Positions 1 through 8,982 are shown, numbered from the stretch's first letter. The stretch: DNA of 64,000 nucleotides from Sinorhizobium garamanticum (GCF_029892065.1 NZ_CP120373.1:1547501-1611500); one strand, 5' to 3'. Notes: a model not told the origin generated them from the sequence alone. Translations and numbers: made by a program.

Positions 1-20
1 CATGGGGTCAAGGGGGAAGC

Positions 21-1007
21 GTGACGTTGGAATCGGCTCACGGAACCGTCGTTGCCGGGCGTGTGCGCGCCGGCATGATCTTCATAGAGGGCGGAACCTT
101 CTCGATGGGGTCCGACGGACACTATCCCGAAGAGGGGCCGGTGCATCGCGCGAGCGTCGATGGCTTTCATATCGATGAAGCGCCTGTGACGAATGCCGAG
201 TTTTCGGAGTTTATTGCGGCGACCGGCTATCGCACATTCGCGGAGTCTCCTCCTGATCCACGGGACTATCCCGGCATTTTGCCAGAGATGCTGTACGCCG
301 GTTCACTGGTATTTCATCAGCCGAACGGGGCTATTGACCTGCAAGACTGGACTCAATGGTGGTCCTTTCTGAAGGGGGCCTGCTGGCGTCAGCCATGCGG
401 CCCCGGAAGCAACATCAAAGGGCTGGATGACCATCCGGTCGTTCATGTTTCCTATCACGACGCGCTCGCGTACGCCCGGTGGAGCGGAAAGGATCTTCCA
501 ACCGAGGCAGAGTGGGAATTTGCTGCGAGAGGCGGCCTCGAGGGCGCCGAATATGCCTGGGGTTCAGAATTCACTCCCGCCGGACGCCATCTGGCCAATA
601 CCTGGCAGGGGGCCTTCCCGACTGTCAATGACGTTGAGGACGGCTTTTCGCGCACCTCTCCGGTCAAAGCCTTTCCGCCGAACGGATACGGCTTGTACGA
701 CATGATCGGCAACGTTTGGGAGTGGACGTCCGACTGGTTTTCGTCGCGGCACGAGGCAGACGCCTCGAAGGCGTGCTGTATTCCCAGAAATCCTCGCGGC
801 GGACGCGAAGCCGACAGCTATGATCCCTGCCAGCCCGAGATAAGAATTCCGCGCAAGGTCTTGAAGGGCGGATCCCATCTTTGTGCGCCCAATTACTGCC
901 GCCGCTACCGTCCCGCGGCGCGGCATGCCGAGGCGATCGACACGTCGACGTGTCACGTAGGTTTCAGATGTGTTGTCAGACCAGGAGAGTTGTATGAAGT
1001 CACCTAA
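21..1007 (+). CDS. Formylglycine-generating enzyme (sulfatase-modifying factor, SUMF1/FGE family)
   Basis: A 328-residue protein of the FGE-sulfatase fold. Family motifs appear in order: GGTFSMGS near residue 24, PTEAEWEFAARGG near 160, GNVWEWTSDW near 230, and a C-terminal block with GGSHLCAPNYCRRYR. Both cysteines that bind copper and form the active site in aerobic FGEs are present (Cys288 and Cys293). Known FGEs oxidise the cysteine of a CxPxR motif in unfolded sulfatases to formylglycine in the cytoplasm, before export. The next gene is a sulfatase with exactly that motif and overlaps this one by 14 bases, so the pair probably forms an enzyme-substrate operon. The start is GTG, with an AGGGGGA ribosome site about 4 bases upstream; the frame is open to the left edge, so an earlier start outside the window cannot be excluded. 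Confidence 0.88.
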   Translation: MTLESAHGTVVAGRVRAGMIFIEGGTFSMGSDGHYPEEGPVHRASVDGFHIDEAPVTNAEFSEFIAATGYRTFAESPPDPRDYPGILPEMLYAGSLVFHQPNGAIDLQDWTQWWSFLKGACWRQPCGPGSNIKGLDDHPVVHVSYHDALAYARWSGKDLPTEAEWEFAARGGLEGAEYAWGSEFTPAGRHLANTWQGAFPTVNDVEDGFSRTSPVKAFPPNGYGLYDMIGNVWEWTSDWFSSRHEADASKACCIPRNPRGGREADSYDPCQPEIRIPRKVLKGGSHLCAPNYCRRYRPAARHAEAIDTSTCHVGFRCVVRPGELYEVT

Positions 1008-3372
1008 GCACGCGAGAACACGTTGGTTGGGAGTAAGCACGGCACTCCTCCTTTTGAGCGCCCCCGCAATGGCTCAGGAATCGCTGCCTTTTCCGCCAAA
1101 GCCCTCAGGGAGCAAGGCCGGCCCGACGATAGCCCAGTCCACTTACAGCCCGTTGCCTGCGCAGCCGCGCCTTCCTGCGAATGCTCCGAACATTGTCGTC
1201 ATCATGCTCGATGACGTCGGCCCGGCGTTGCCGGACACCTTCGGCGGCGTGATCGAAACGCCGACATTGAGCCGTCTTGCGGAAGACGGAGTGTCCTACA
1301 ATCGCTTCCACAATGCCGCCATGTGCTCCCCCTCGCGGGCGGCATTGCTGACGGGGCGCAACCATCATCGCGTCGGGAACGGCCAGATCGCCGAGTTGGC
1401 AAACGACTGGGACGGATACACCGGCAGAATACCACGCACCTCCGCAACCGCCGCGAAAGTCCTTGGCTATTACGGCTACGCGACCGCAGCCTTCGGCAAA
1501 TGGCACAATACCCCGGCCAATGAAACGACCGCCGTCGGGCCGTACACGGACTGGCCCGCTGGCGAAGGAATCGGGTTCGATTATTTCTACGGTTTTCTTG
1601 CCGGGGAATCCTCGCAGTGGGAGCCCGCCGTCGTCGAAAACACCGTTCGTGTCGACCCGTCTCACGGGAAGGAAGGCTACCACTTCACCGAGGACATGAC
1701 CGACAAGGCGGTGTCGTGGATGAAGCAGGTGCACGCGCTGACGCCGGACCGGCCCTTCTTCATGTACTGGGCGCCCGGCGCCGCACATGGTCCGCACCAC
1801 ATCTTCAAGGAATGGGCGGACAAGTACAAAGGCAAATTCGATGACGGCTGGGATGCCATGCGAGAACGCATCTATGCCCGCCAAAAACAACTCGGATGGA
1901 TACCGGAGAACACGGAACTAACGCCCCGTCCGGATACGCTTGCGGGATGGAAGGACATTCCAGAAGACGAGAAGCCGTTCCAGCGCCGACTTATGGAGGT
2001 CTTTGCAGGGTATACCGAACATGCGGACACTCAGGCGGGGCGGCTGCTCGAGGCCCTCGATGAACTGGGAATTCGCGACAATACCCTCATCTTCTACGTC
2101 TGGGGCGACAACGGGTCCAGTGCGGAGGGCCAGAACGGCACGATCAGCGAGCTTCTGGCGCAGAACGGCATCGCTACGGAGATCAAGGATCATATTCGCG
2201 CGATGAATGACCTGGGCGGGATGGATGTTCTCGGATCGCCCAAGGCCGACAACATGTATCATGCCGGCTGGGCATGGGCCGGTTCGACGCCGCATCGATC
2301 GACCAAGCTGGTTGCTGCCCATTTCGGCGGAACGCGTACGCCGCTCGTGGTCTCCTGGCCGAGCAGAATCAAGCCGGACAAGAAACCGCGCTCCCAGTTT
2401 CATCATCTCAACGACATCGTGCCCACGATCTATGACGTTCTGGACATTCAGCCGCCGAAGCTCGTGGACGGCATCACCCAGGACCCGCTCGATGGTGTCA
2501 GCATGACCTACACCTTCGACTCTCCCGAGGCTTCGGGGCAAAAGAAGGAGCAGTACTTCGAGATCATGGGCAGCCGTGCCATTTATCAGGACGAGTGGAT
2601 CGCATCCGTCTTCGGGCCCCGTACACCATGGACTCCCGGCCTTGATCCCGCCATCTTCAAATGGTCGCCGGACAATGACGTATGGGAACTCCACGATCTC
2701 AGCGCGGACTACTCCCAGGCGAAGGACGTCGCCGCCGAGCATCCCGAAAAAGTCGAAGAGCTCAAGAAGGCGTTTGGCGGGCAGGCTGAGGCCAACAAGG
2801 TGTTCCCTGTCGGGGGAGGCTTATGGTCTGCCGTCTTTCATCCGGAAGATGCGCCGTCCAATCCGGCGACCGAGTTCCAGTTCACGCAAGACGTCGTGGG
2901 GGTTCCTGAGTTCACGGCGCCGAAAGTTGGAGCGCGCAGCAATCTTGTGACCGTTGAGGCGGAATTGAAGCCGGACTCGGAGGGCGTGCTCTACGCATTG
3001 GGTGCCTTTTCGGGCGGTGTCGCTTTGTGGGTCGAGAACGGTAAGCTCACCTACGAGTACAATCTGTTCGAGATCGAGCGGACACGTCTCGAATCCTCCG
3101 AACCGTTGCCGAGCGGCAAGGTCAACATAGAGGTCGAAACGCGCAAGGCCGGCAGCAAGCACGGCGCACCGCTCGACGTCGTTATCCGCATTGATGGCAA
3201 AGAGGTGGCGAAGGGACGCGTGCCGCGCTCCGCTCCGCTCGCATTTACTGCCAATGACGCCTTCGACGTGGGCAGAGACAGCTACTCTCCAGTCTCCCTC
3301 GCATACTTTGATCGCAAGCCGTTCGCGTTCAACGGCAAGATACAACATCTGAAGGTCGAGTATTTGAAGTGA
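994..3372 (+). CDS. Secreted type I sulfatase (arylsulfatase family S1)
   Basis: A 792-residue sulfatase with a Sec-type signal peptide (basic start, then WLGVSTALLLLSAPAMA, probable cleavage after AMA). The signature CSPSRAALLTGR carries the cysteine to be converted to formylglycine (Cys111). Other active-site elements are the metal-binding Asp73-Asp74 in IMLDDVG, the GKWHN block and Asp372-Asn373 in GDNGS. After the catalytic domain a beta-rich tail of about 160 residues resembles the C-terminal lectin-like region of long S1 arylsulfatases. The start is the ATG preceded by AGGAGAG rather than the earlier in-frame ATG at 970; it lies inside the 3' end of the FGE gene, which implies translational coupling. 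It should hydrolyse sulfate esters in the periplasm; the substrate cannot be told from sequence. Confidence 0.9.
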   Translation: MKSPKHARTRWLGVSTALLLLSAPAMAQESLPFPPKPSGSKAGPTIAQSTYSPLPAQPRLPANAPNIVVIMLDDVGPALPDTFGGVIETPTLSRLAEDGVSYNRFHNAAMCSPSRAALLTGRNHHRVGNGQIAELANDWDGYTGRIPRTSATAAKVLGYYGYATAAFGKWHNTPANETTAVGPYTDWPAGEGIGFDYFYGFLAGESSQWEPAVVENTVRVDPSHGKEGYHFTEDMTDKAVSWMKQVHALTPDRPFFMYWAPGAAHGPHHIFKEWADKYKGKFDDGWDAMRERIYARQKQLGWIPENTELTPRPDTLAGWKDIPEDEKPFQRRLMEVFAGYTEHADTQAGRLLEALDELGIRDNTLIFYVWGDNGSSAEGQNGTISELLAQNGIATEIKDHIRAMNDLGGMDVLGSPKADNMYHAGWAWAGSTPHRSTKLVAAHFGGTRTPLVVSWPSRIKPDKKPRSQFHHLNDIVPTIYDVLDIQPPKLVDGITQDPLDGVSMTYTFDSPEASGQKKEQYFEIMGSRAIYQDEWIASVFGPRTPWTPGLDPAIFKWSPDNDVWELHDLSADYSQAKDVAAEHPEKVEELKKAFGGQAEANKVFPVGGGLWSAVFHPEDAPSNPATEFQFTQDVVGVPEFTAPKVGARSNLVTVEAELKPDSEGVLYALGAFSGGVALWVENGKLTYEYNLFEIERTRLESSEPLPSGKVNIEVETRKAGSKHGAPLDVVIRIDGKEVAKGRVPRSAPLAFTANDAFDVGRDSYSPVSLAYFDRKPFAFNGKIQHLKVEYLK

Positions 3373-3394
3373 TCGCTCGATGCTGAGAGCCTTG

Positions 3395-3428
3395 GAGCGG
3401 CGAACTCTTCGATCGCCGCTCTTCTTTC
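3395..3428 (+). terminator. Possible intrinsic terminator after the sulfatase
   Basis: GAGCGGCG (3395-3402) and CGCCGCTC (3414-3421) form a perfect 8-bp stem with an 11-base loop, followed by a short T-rich run (TTCTTTCT). The tract is weak, so termination is probably partial. It would separate the FGE-sulfatase pair from the hydrolase gene. Confidence 0.45.
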
Positions 3429-3466
3429 TACCGGCGTGCATACGGTGTTTAACTGGAGTGATTGAA

Positions 3467-4783
3467 TTGACGCGGCACCTTACTCGGAACGCCAAAGGCG
3501 GCGCACCATCATGGCCACTTTTGCAGTGCGTCGCCTTGGGTCTGACGCTGCTCTCTGCATGCGCGGGCCGTCCGACGGGGGTGCTCCAGCCGGTAGCGGC
3601 CAATCCGTCGGCCGCTCAAGTCGAGATGCTGGTCACGACAACCCGAAGCCGGGCGGAAAAACCGGGCGAGATGTTCAGCGGCGAGCGCGCGCTCAGCCCG
3701 ACATTCGCGGAAATTACAGTGTCGATCCCGCCTGATACTGTCCGTAAGGCCGGTGAAGTCGCTTGGCCGCGCAAGCTGCCGCCGAATCCCGAGACGGATT
3801 TCGCAACATTGCAGGCGGCGGAAGTCGACCGCGATGCGGCCGAGAAATGGTTGAGCAGTCATGTGCGCAAGAGCCCGGACGGCAGTGTCCTCGTCTTTAT
3901 CCACGGGTTCAACAACCACTTCGAGGATGCAGTCTTCCGCTTCGCGCAGATCATCCACGACTCGGGCGCGCGCAGCGTGCCGGTGCTCGCGACGTGGCCT
4001 TCGCGCGGAAGTCTGCTGGCCTATGGCTACGATCGCGAAAGCACCAACTACACCCGCAACGCCGTGGAACGCTTGTTCCAGTATCTGGCGCGTGACCCCG
4101 AGGTTAAGGAAGTATCGATCCTGGCCCATTCGATGGGCAATTGGCTGGCGCTGGAATCTTTGCGCCAGATGGCCATTCGCAACGACGGGCTGCCGGCAAA
4201 GTTCAAGAACGTCATGTTGGCGGCACCGGACGTAGACGTAGACGTCTTCGGTTCGCAAATCGCCGACATGGGCAAGCAACGGCCGCGCTTCACGCTCTTC
4301 GTCTCCCGCGATGACCGTGCGCTCGCCGTTTCTCGTCGCGTCTGGGGAAATGTCTCCCGGTTGGGAGCGATCGATCCGGAGCAGTCGCCCTACAAGGAGG
4401 AACTGGCGGCGAACGGGATCACCGTCGTCGATCTCACGAAAATCAAGGCAGGCGACAATCTGCACCACACCAAGTTCGCGGAGTCGCCCGAGATCGTACA
4501 ACTGATTGGTAGTCGCCTTTCCAGCGGCCAAACCTTGACCGACAGTCGCCTGGGGCTTGGCGACCATATCGTGGCGGCGACCGCCGGGGCCGCCCACACC
4601 GTCGGAACCGCCGCGGGACTGGTCGTTGCTGCGCCGGCCGTGATCGTCGATCAGAACACGCGGCAGAATTACGCCCACCACGTCGAGACACTCGTCGGAC
4701 CATCCGGCGGGGCGAGATCAAACAAAGCCGATAGCGAGTGCGGGAAGGAAAGCCGGACGAGGTCTGGAAGCTGCAACCCGTAG
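3467..4783 (+). CDS. Alpha/beta-hydrolase lipoprotein (DUF900-like)
   Basis: About 438 residues from the TTG at 3467, which has TGGAG 8 bases upstream; the frame is open back to 3380 but that part lacks a good ribosome site and overlaps a hairpin. The N-terminus is a lipoprotein signal with lipobox LLSAC (Cys32). A domain of about 230 residues follows, with FIHGFNN and the nucleophile elbow AHSMGN (Ser222), then DVDVDVF and a late histidine region (LHHTKF), as in DUF900-type serine hydrolases. The C-terminal 90 residues are Ala/Gly/Val-rich and then polar. Substrate unknown. Being an envelope protein next to a secreted sulfatase and an outer-membrane protein suggests a periplasmic role; this is inference. 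Confidence 0.72.
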   Translation: MTRHLTRNAKGGAPSWPLLQCVALGLTLLSACAGRPTGVLQPVAANPSAAQVEMLVTTTRSRAEKPGEMFSGERALSPTFAEITVSIPPDTVRKAGEVAWPRKLPPNPETDFATLQAAEVDRDAAEKWLSSHVRKSPDGSVLVFIHGFNNHFEDAVFRFAQIIHDSGARSVPVLATWPSRGSLLAYGYDRESTNYTRNAVERLFQYLARDPEVKEVSILAHSMGNWLALESLRQMAIRNDGLPAKFKNVMLAAPDVDVDVFGSQIADMGKQRPRFTLFVSRDDRALAVSRRVWGNVSRLGAIDPEQSPYKEELAANGITVVDLTKIKAGDNLHHTKFAESPEIVQLIGSRLSSGQTLTDSRLGLGDHIVAATAGAAHTVGTAAGLVVAAPAVIVDQNTRQNYAHHVETLVGPSGGARSNKADSECGKESRTRSGSCNP

Positions 4784-4901
4784 CCGCGCTGACAACGGCA
4801 TCCGGAGTACACGTGATCAAGCCGCGGACCTCAGCCCGGGGTTGAACGAAGACCTACAACAGAGCTTGGTCGCAACCGCGACCGTCAGAGAGAGAGATAT
4901 C

Positions 4902-5690
4902 ATGAAGATTTGCGTCGTTCGCGCTCTAGCGGCAATCGGAACTTGCCTCGTTGCCGGGACGGTCAAGGCCGCGGACATCTATTCCCCAATGACGCCGGAG
5001 CTTCAGCAGACCACCGAAAGCGGATGGACCTTTTCCTTCGCCCCCTATTTCTGGGCGGCCGGATTGTCGGGCGACGTTGCGCAGTTCGGGCTGCCGGCGG
5101 TGGATGTCGATGCCAGCTTCAGCGACATCTTCGACAACCTCGAGTTCGGTGCGATGGCGATAGGCGAAGCCCGCAACGGTCCGTACAGCATCTTCGCTGA
5201 CGTGATGTATACGAAGATTTCGGGGCAGGCTGACACACCTAGAGGTGTTTTCGCGACGGACGTCGAGCTCACTTCCGAAACATTCGCCGGGCTGCTCGGT
5301 GCGGGATACTCCGTCTTCGAGATCGGGACAGCGCGGTTGGACGTGGTGGCCGGCCTGCGCATATGGTCCGTCGAAAGCGAGCTTTCCTTCCACGGCGGGC
5401 TTCTCGATGGACGCTCCAGAAGCGATGACGCGACCTGGGTAGACGGTCTGGCCGGCTTTCGCGGAACCTATTCGCTCACACCCGAAATCTACCTGACAGG
5501 GTGGGGGCTCATCGGTGCCGGTGGCGCCGATCTCGACTGGGACGTCGCCACGGCGATCGGCTACCGGTTCAGTGACATGATTTCGGCGGTCGCCGGCTAC
5601 CGCGCACTGGGGGTGGACTATAGCAACGACGGTTTCGTGTTCGACGCTGTACAGCAGGGGCCGATTCTGGGGCTCGTGCTGCGGTTTTAA
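4902..5690 (+). CDS. Outer-membrane beta-barrel protein
   Basis: 262 residues from the ATG at 4902; the frame is open 20 codons further upstream, but the signal peptide begins here (MKICVVRALAAIGTCLVAG, probable cleavage VKA|ADIYS). The mature part alternates polar and hydrophobic residues with many Gly and aromatics (FSFAPYFWAAGLSGD, FADVMYTKISG, GYRFSDMISAVAGYRAL) and ends in LVLRF, a terminal phenylalanine typical of barrels inserted by the BAM machinery. Upstream there is only a purine-rich AGAGAGAGA. Specific function is unknown. It is co-directional with the sulfatase and hydrolase genes but separated by 118 bases. Confidence 0.7.
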   Translation: MKICVVRALAAIGTCLVAGTVKAADIYSPMTPELQQTTESGWTFSFAPYFWAAGLSGDVAQFGLPAVDVDASFSDIFDNLEFGAMAIGEARNGPYSIFADVMYTKISGQADTPRGVFATDVELTSETFAGLLGAGYSVFEIGTARLDVVAGLRIWSVESELSFHGGLLDGRSRSDDATWVDGLAGFRGTYSLTPEIYLTGWGLIGAGGADLDWDVATAIGYRFSDMISAVAGYRALGVDYSNDGFVFDAVQQGPILGLVLRF

Positions 5691-5764
5691 GGATGCGCCG
5701 ACGAAGAGCGTGTCTATGAGATCGCGTAATGTGTCATCGGGAACGGCGCGCCCCCCAACAGATT

Positions 5765-6589
5765 TCACCCAATGGCCAAACCCGTCTCCGACCTGGCGAT
5801 CGCGCCCCCTGCCGAGATAGCTGCCCTGTTCTGCGCCAAAGCGTTAGCTGCCCAGGGCGCCCAAAGCTCCGCAGGCGGTAGCCAGAACCAGCCTCCCGCC
5901 TCATCTCCAATGACTTCGGACTTGCCTGCGGCGGCGGTTGCCGCTGTCAGTAGGCAGATCCACGCTGCCCGTTTTTCATGGTCTCGTTCGATTGTGACCT
6001 TCTGTAGCAGTGCCTCGTTGTTCCAGCCGATGGCGCGAAGAAGTCTGTCGAAGACGCGGCTTTCAACCGCGTGGTCGTATAGCCAGTCAAACTTCCTGCG
6101 CTTCGCCGCCCTGGACATGGCAAAACGCTCATCCTTAAGAAGAACGCCGAGAAAGGCGTTGGGGAACGCTTCGATGATTGCGGCACCGGGGATGACGGAT
6201 TTGCCGATCATCGGCGCTGCCGCAAGGTGCCTGACCTGCGCCGCAGTCTCGGCCGCGGCCTTTCTCAGGGCGAGGCCATGGCCGTGGTGGCTAAGTCCCG
6301 GCTTGCAACGCGCATGGAACGCCCCGCGGATAAAGAGGCGCTCGCAGGAGCGGTCGAGTTCGTCGGGTGCGTCGGGCGGCATCAACGGGCCATCGATGGC
6401 GATAATCGAAAATGTCGTTGATTCTGGAATGTGGCGCTGTCGACGGTCCCAATCGCTGTGCGTCCGAGCGCAGCCGAGGTTCCCGTCGACGCACCACGCA
6501 ATCCCCGTGGTTGGTCGCGACAGCGAGTATCCAACGTCGATGCCGAGCAGTTTGTCGAAGCGTGTTTCTTTCAACGTCGCAATTCCCAC
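5765..6589 (-). CDS. DUF429 family protein
   Basis: 274 residues. The N-terminus LLGIDVGYSLSRPTTGIAWC fits the start of DUF429 proteins, a family predicted to have an RNase H-like fold, with the first acidic residue on strand 1 (GIDVG) and a second on a later strand (IIAIDGPL). A central EAFPNAFLGVLL and a C-terminal AAWICLLTAATAA helix also fit the family. No substrate is known. It lies 42 bases downstream of the co-directional gene at 6632-7171, so the two are probably one transcript. Confidence 0.6.
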   Translation of the reverse strand: MGIATLKETRFDKLLGIDVGYSLSRPTTGIAWCVDGNLGCARTHSDWDRRQRHIPESTTFSIIAIDGPLMPPDAPDELDRSCERLFIRGAFHARCKPGLSHHGHGLALRKAAAETAAQVRHLAAAPMIGKSVIPGAAIIEAFPNAFLGVLLKDERFAMSRAAKRRKFDWLYDHAVESRVFDRLLRAIGWNNEALLQKVTIERDHEKRAAWICLLTAATAAAGKSEVIGDEAGGWFWLPPAELWAPWAANALAQNRAAISAGGAIARSETGLAIG

Positions 6590-6631
6590 GGCAGAAAGCT
6601 GCTCCTTCGCCGCAAAATCACACCCATGGCC

Positions 6632-7171
6632 TCATCCTCGTGCGTTCGTGCGCAGCCACGCCTCCAATGCGGCGATCACCGCCAATCTGAGGCTAGCGCC
6701 ACGGGCAAGCGCGTGGGCGAGGGAGTGGTCGCCGGGAGGAAACCCGATTTCCTGCATCACGTCGTCCGGCTTCAACCGGCGTCGGGCCATGATCGCCTTG
6801 ATCTCCGCGATCGCGGAGGGCAGCAGATAGCGGCCGCTCGCAATCGGCGCCTCCACGGCACTGGCAGACGGCGAGGGGGTGGAGGAATGCGCGGCCGTCG
6901 TCGATCGCGCGCCCCTAGCCGTAAGCCAGCTCAAAAAGGCGTCCCGCTCGTTATCGGTCGCCTTCGCCCAGGAATTCTTGAGCTTATCCAGTCGGGTGCG
7001 CTCGGGCTTTATGCCGGCGATGACGAGGGCCTTGCGCAAGGACGGGATCTTGCCGGCGAGAAGAGCGCCATGGACATCAGGGAACTCGGATCTGAGCTGC
7101 TGCAGATCGTGTGTATCGTCGAGTTTCTTCTTCGTCATCCTCACATCCGCCGTTGAAATTCCGCGATCCAC
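6632..7171 (-). CDS. Hypothetical protein, two-domain, partner of the DUF429 gene
   Basis: 179 residues from a GTG; an ATG 11 codons in (at 7138) is an alternative, but its GAGG abuts the codon. The protein has a charged helical N-terminal half (LQQLRSEFPDVHGALLAGK ... RTRLDKLKNSWAKATDNERDAFLSWL), a low-complexity Ser/Thr/Ala/Pro linker near residues 90-108, and a C-terminal helical part (PSAIAEIKAIMARRRLKPDDVMQEIGF). The C-terminal part could be helix-turn-helix-like, but I do not recognise a named family. Gene order (this gene, then DUF429) suggests joint function. Confidence 0.5.
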   Translation of the reverse strand: MDRGISTADVRMTKKKLDDTHDLQQLRSEFPDVHGALLAGKIPSLRKALVIAGIKPERTRLDKLKNSWAKATDNERDAFLSWLTARGARSTTAAHSSTPSPSASAVEAPIASGRYLLPSAIAEIKAIMARRRLKPDDVMQEIGFPPGDHSLAHALARGASLRLAVIAALEAWLRTNARG

Positions 7172-7316
7172 TATCGTGCCTGCACGGCAAGGGCGAGCAA
7201 AAAGGTACCCGCAGCAGCGGACAGCGACTTGCGCTGCCCCTTAAGCCTCGCACAAGTCGGCCTTCCTATCACCGTCCCAACTGCCGGAATGTGACGCGGC
7301 GAAAAAGGACGATGCG

Positions 7317-7475
7317 ATGTCTAACGATGTTCAGCACTACAGCGACCCGCAGGATGCGGCCCTCGCCCTGCTTCTCGCGAACAATCGCGGCGACGAACTC
7401 ACGGACATCCTGGTCGCGGCGCTCGAAGATGCATTTCGGATCCTTGATGAGGATTGGGTATCCCAGATGCATTGA
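7317..7475 (+). CDS. Small hypothetical protein (52 aa)
   Basis: An ATG with AAAAAGGA 6-8 bases upstream opens a 52-codon frame ending in TGA. The peptide is acidic and helical (DPQDAALALLLANNRGDELTDILVAALEDAF), with codon use like its neighbours. An overlapping 67-aa frame on the other strand is less convincing because it lacks a clear ribosome site and its product is compositionally odd. No family recognised. Confidence 0.45.
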   Translation: MSNDVQHYSDPQDAALALLLANNRGDELTDILVAALEDAFRILDEDWVSQMH

Positions 7476-7492
7476 GGCCGATGCCGCTTCAT

Positions 7493-8800
7493 TCAGCCGG
7501 CTTGCAGCAGCCTTTCGACAGACGCCGCGGCAGCCAGCAGCGCCCGGTCCGTCCCGCTCCGTCCAACCAGCATCAAACCCGCCGGTAGGCGCGTGCCCGC
7601 CATCGGCAGCGTGATTGCCGTCAGGTCGAATTGATTGGCGATCTGAGTGTTGCGCAAGAGCAGGTCTTCGACGCGGCGATATTCCTGTTTGTCTTGTTCC
7701 ACAGAGGCGATGCCGACGGCGGGGATCGGCGTGGTCGGGAGGGCGATGAGGTCAAGGAGTGCCAGCCGCTCGCCCATGGCGCGAATGAGCTCTTGTCGCG
7801 TCCGCAGCAGCTTTGCCAGCGCCGCATCGGGCACGGTCAAGCGCCGGCGCAGCGTCGATGCTACCCGGGTGTCGACGGGTGCGCCCGCGTCCTCAAGCCA
7901 GTTGCGGTGGATTCGGCTGCCTTCTATCGCGGCGATCGAGCCGATCGACGTTGCCTCGGCGAAGCGGGCGAGGAGATCGTCGATGCCGCATTCGGCGATT
8001 TTCGCGCCGGCGCGGGAGAGCGTTTGCAGGCTCGCCTCGAAGGCTCTTGCGATCTCCGGGGCGAGGTCTTCGAGGAGAAGGCCTTTCGGAATGCCGAGCT
8101 TCAACCCGTCAAGCGCCAGTGGGGCCAACGGTCTTGGCGTATCGCCCGCCATGATGGCGTCGGCGAGCGCGCAGTCGGCGACGGTGCGCGCGAGCGGGCC
8201 GATCGAATCGAGGCTTGGAGAGAGCGGGAAGGCGCCATCGAGGGGCACACGCCGGGCGGTCGGCTTGAAGCCGACGAGACCGTTCAGCGCCGCCGGAATG
8301 CGCACCGATCCGCCGGTGTCGGATCCGATGGCGATCTCGCTGGTGCCCTCCGCGACGGAGACGGCCGCACCCGATGATGAACCGCCGGGAACGAGGCTCG
8401 CGTCGATCGCATTGCCGGGCACCGGATAGTGCGGGCTGAGGCCGACGGCGGTGAAGGCGAATTCGGTCATGTGCGTCTTGCCGAGAACGGCGGCTCCGGC
8501 GGCGCGCAAGCGTCGGACGATCGCAGCGTCTGCCGTGGCCGGTTCTGCTGCCCGGCGAATGATCGAGCCGGCAAGCGTCGGCTCGCCGGCGACGTCGAAG
8601 AGGTCCTTGATCGAGACGATGCGGCCGTCGAGCGGGCCGAGGCTCTTTCCATCGCTCAGCCTTCGGTCGGCGGCGTCCGCCTCGGCGCGGGCGGTGTCGG
8701 AATAGAGTTTCACGAAGACGCGTTCTTCGGCCCGGCGCCGGTCGAGCCGAGCGAGAACGGCTTCGAGCCGGTCGCGAAAAGGGGTGTGCGATTGGGTCAA
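7493..8800 (-). CDS. Amidase (amidase signature family)
   Basis: 435 residues, within the usual family length. The Ser-cisSer-Lys triad is visible: Lys65 in SIKDLFDV, cis-Ser141 in PGGSSSGAAVSVA, and nucleophile Ser165 in GSDTGGSVRIPAALNG. It hydrolyses a C-N amide bond; family members include GatA-like, aliphatic and aryl amidases. This is not the GatA of the GatCAB complex judging by its length, its lack of gatC/gatB neighbours and its shorter C-terminus. Substrate unknown. The promoter region holds one of the palindromic repeats (8835-8940). Confidence 0.82.
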   Translation of the reverse strand: MTQSHTPFRDRLEAVLARLDRRRAEERVFVKLYSDTARAEADAADRRLSDGKSLGPLDGRIVSIKDLFDVAGEPTLAGSIIRRAAEPATADAAIVRRLRAAGAAVLGKTHMTEFAFTAVGLSPHYPVPGNAIDASLVPGGSSSGAAVSVAEGTSEIAIGSDTGGSVRIPAALNGLVGFKPTARRVPLDGAFPLSPSLDSIGPLARTVADCALADAIMAGDTPRPLAPLALDGLKLGIPKGLLLEDLAPEIARAFEASLQTLSRAGAKIAECGIDDLLARFAEATSIGSIAAIEGSRIHRNWLEDAGAPVDTRVASTLRRRLTVPDAALAKLLRTRQELIRAMGERLALLDLIALPTTPIPAVGIASVEQDKQEYRRVEDLLLRNTQIANQFDLTAITLPMAGTRLPAGLMLVGRSGTDRALLAAAASVERLLQAG

Positions 8801-8834
8801 GGCGAAGACCTCGTGAATGGGATAGCAGTTATTC

Positions 8835-8940
8835 GCATGATTCCGTAAATCGGAACCGAGTTATGGACAAATCATGCAGGGATTCAATGTGCTGCGCCTT
8901 CATTGCCCGCGGCTGCCTCGCGGGGAACGCCCGCGCCGGA
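8835..8940 (+). repeat. Composite intergenic palindrome, family A, copy 1
   Basis: Begins GCATGATTCCGTAAATCGG and continues through a second block starting near GGATTCAATGTGCTGCG. The same order of blocks is found at 22943-23043 and, inverted, at 15528-15623. This copy is the most diverged, with a damaged central stem (CCGAGTTATGG in place of CCGATTTAAGG). Confidence 0.75.
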
Positions 8941-8953
8941 CGCCCTGTCATCG

Positions 8954-8982
8954 TTTATAAATCGCGGCCATTGATGTATAAT
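8954..8982 (+). promoter_or_regulatory. Possible promoter for the KTSC gene
   Basis: A perfect TATAAT at 8977-8982 with a poor TTTATA 17 bases upstream. Transcription from it would start near 8990, downstream of the ATG at 8981, which supports placing the gene start at 9026. Confidence 0.35.

Noticed and set aside
3380..3466. N-terminal extension of the hydrolase lipoprotein
   Set aside because: It would place 29 residues before the lipoprotein signal and starts inside a terminator-like hairpin.
7269..7472. 67-codon minus-strand frame opposite the small ORF at 7317
   Set aside because: The plus-strand ORF has a ribosome site and a more protein-like composition; this frame has neither.
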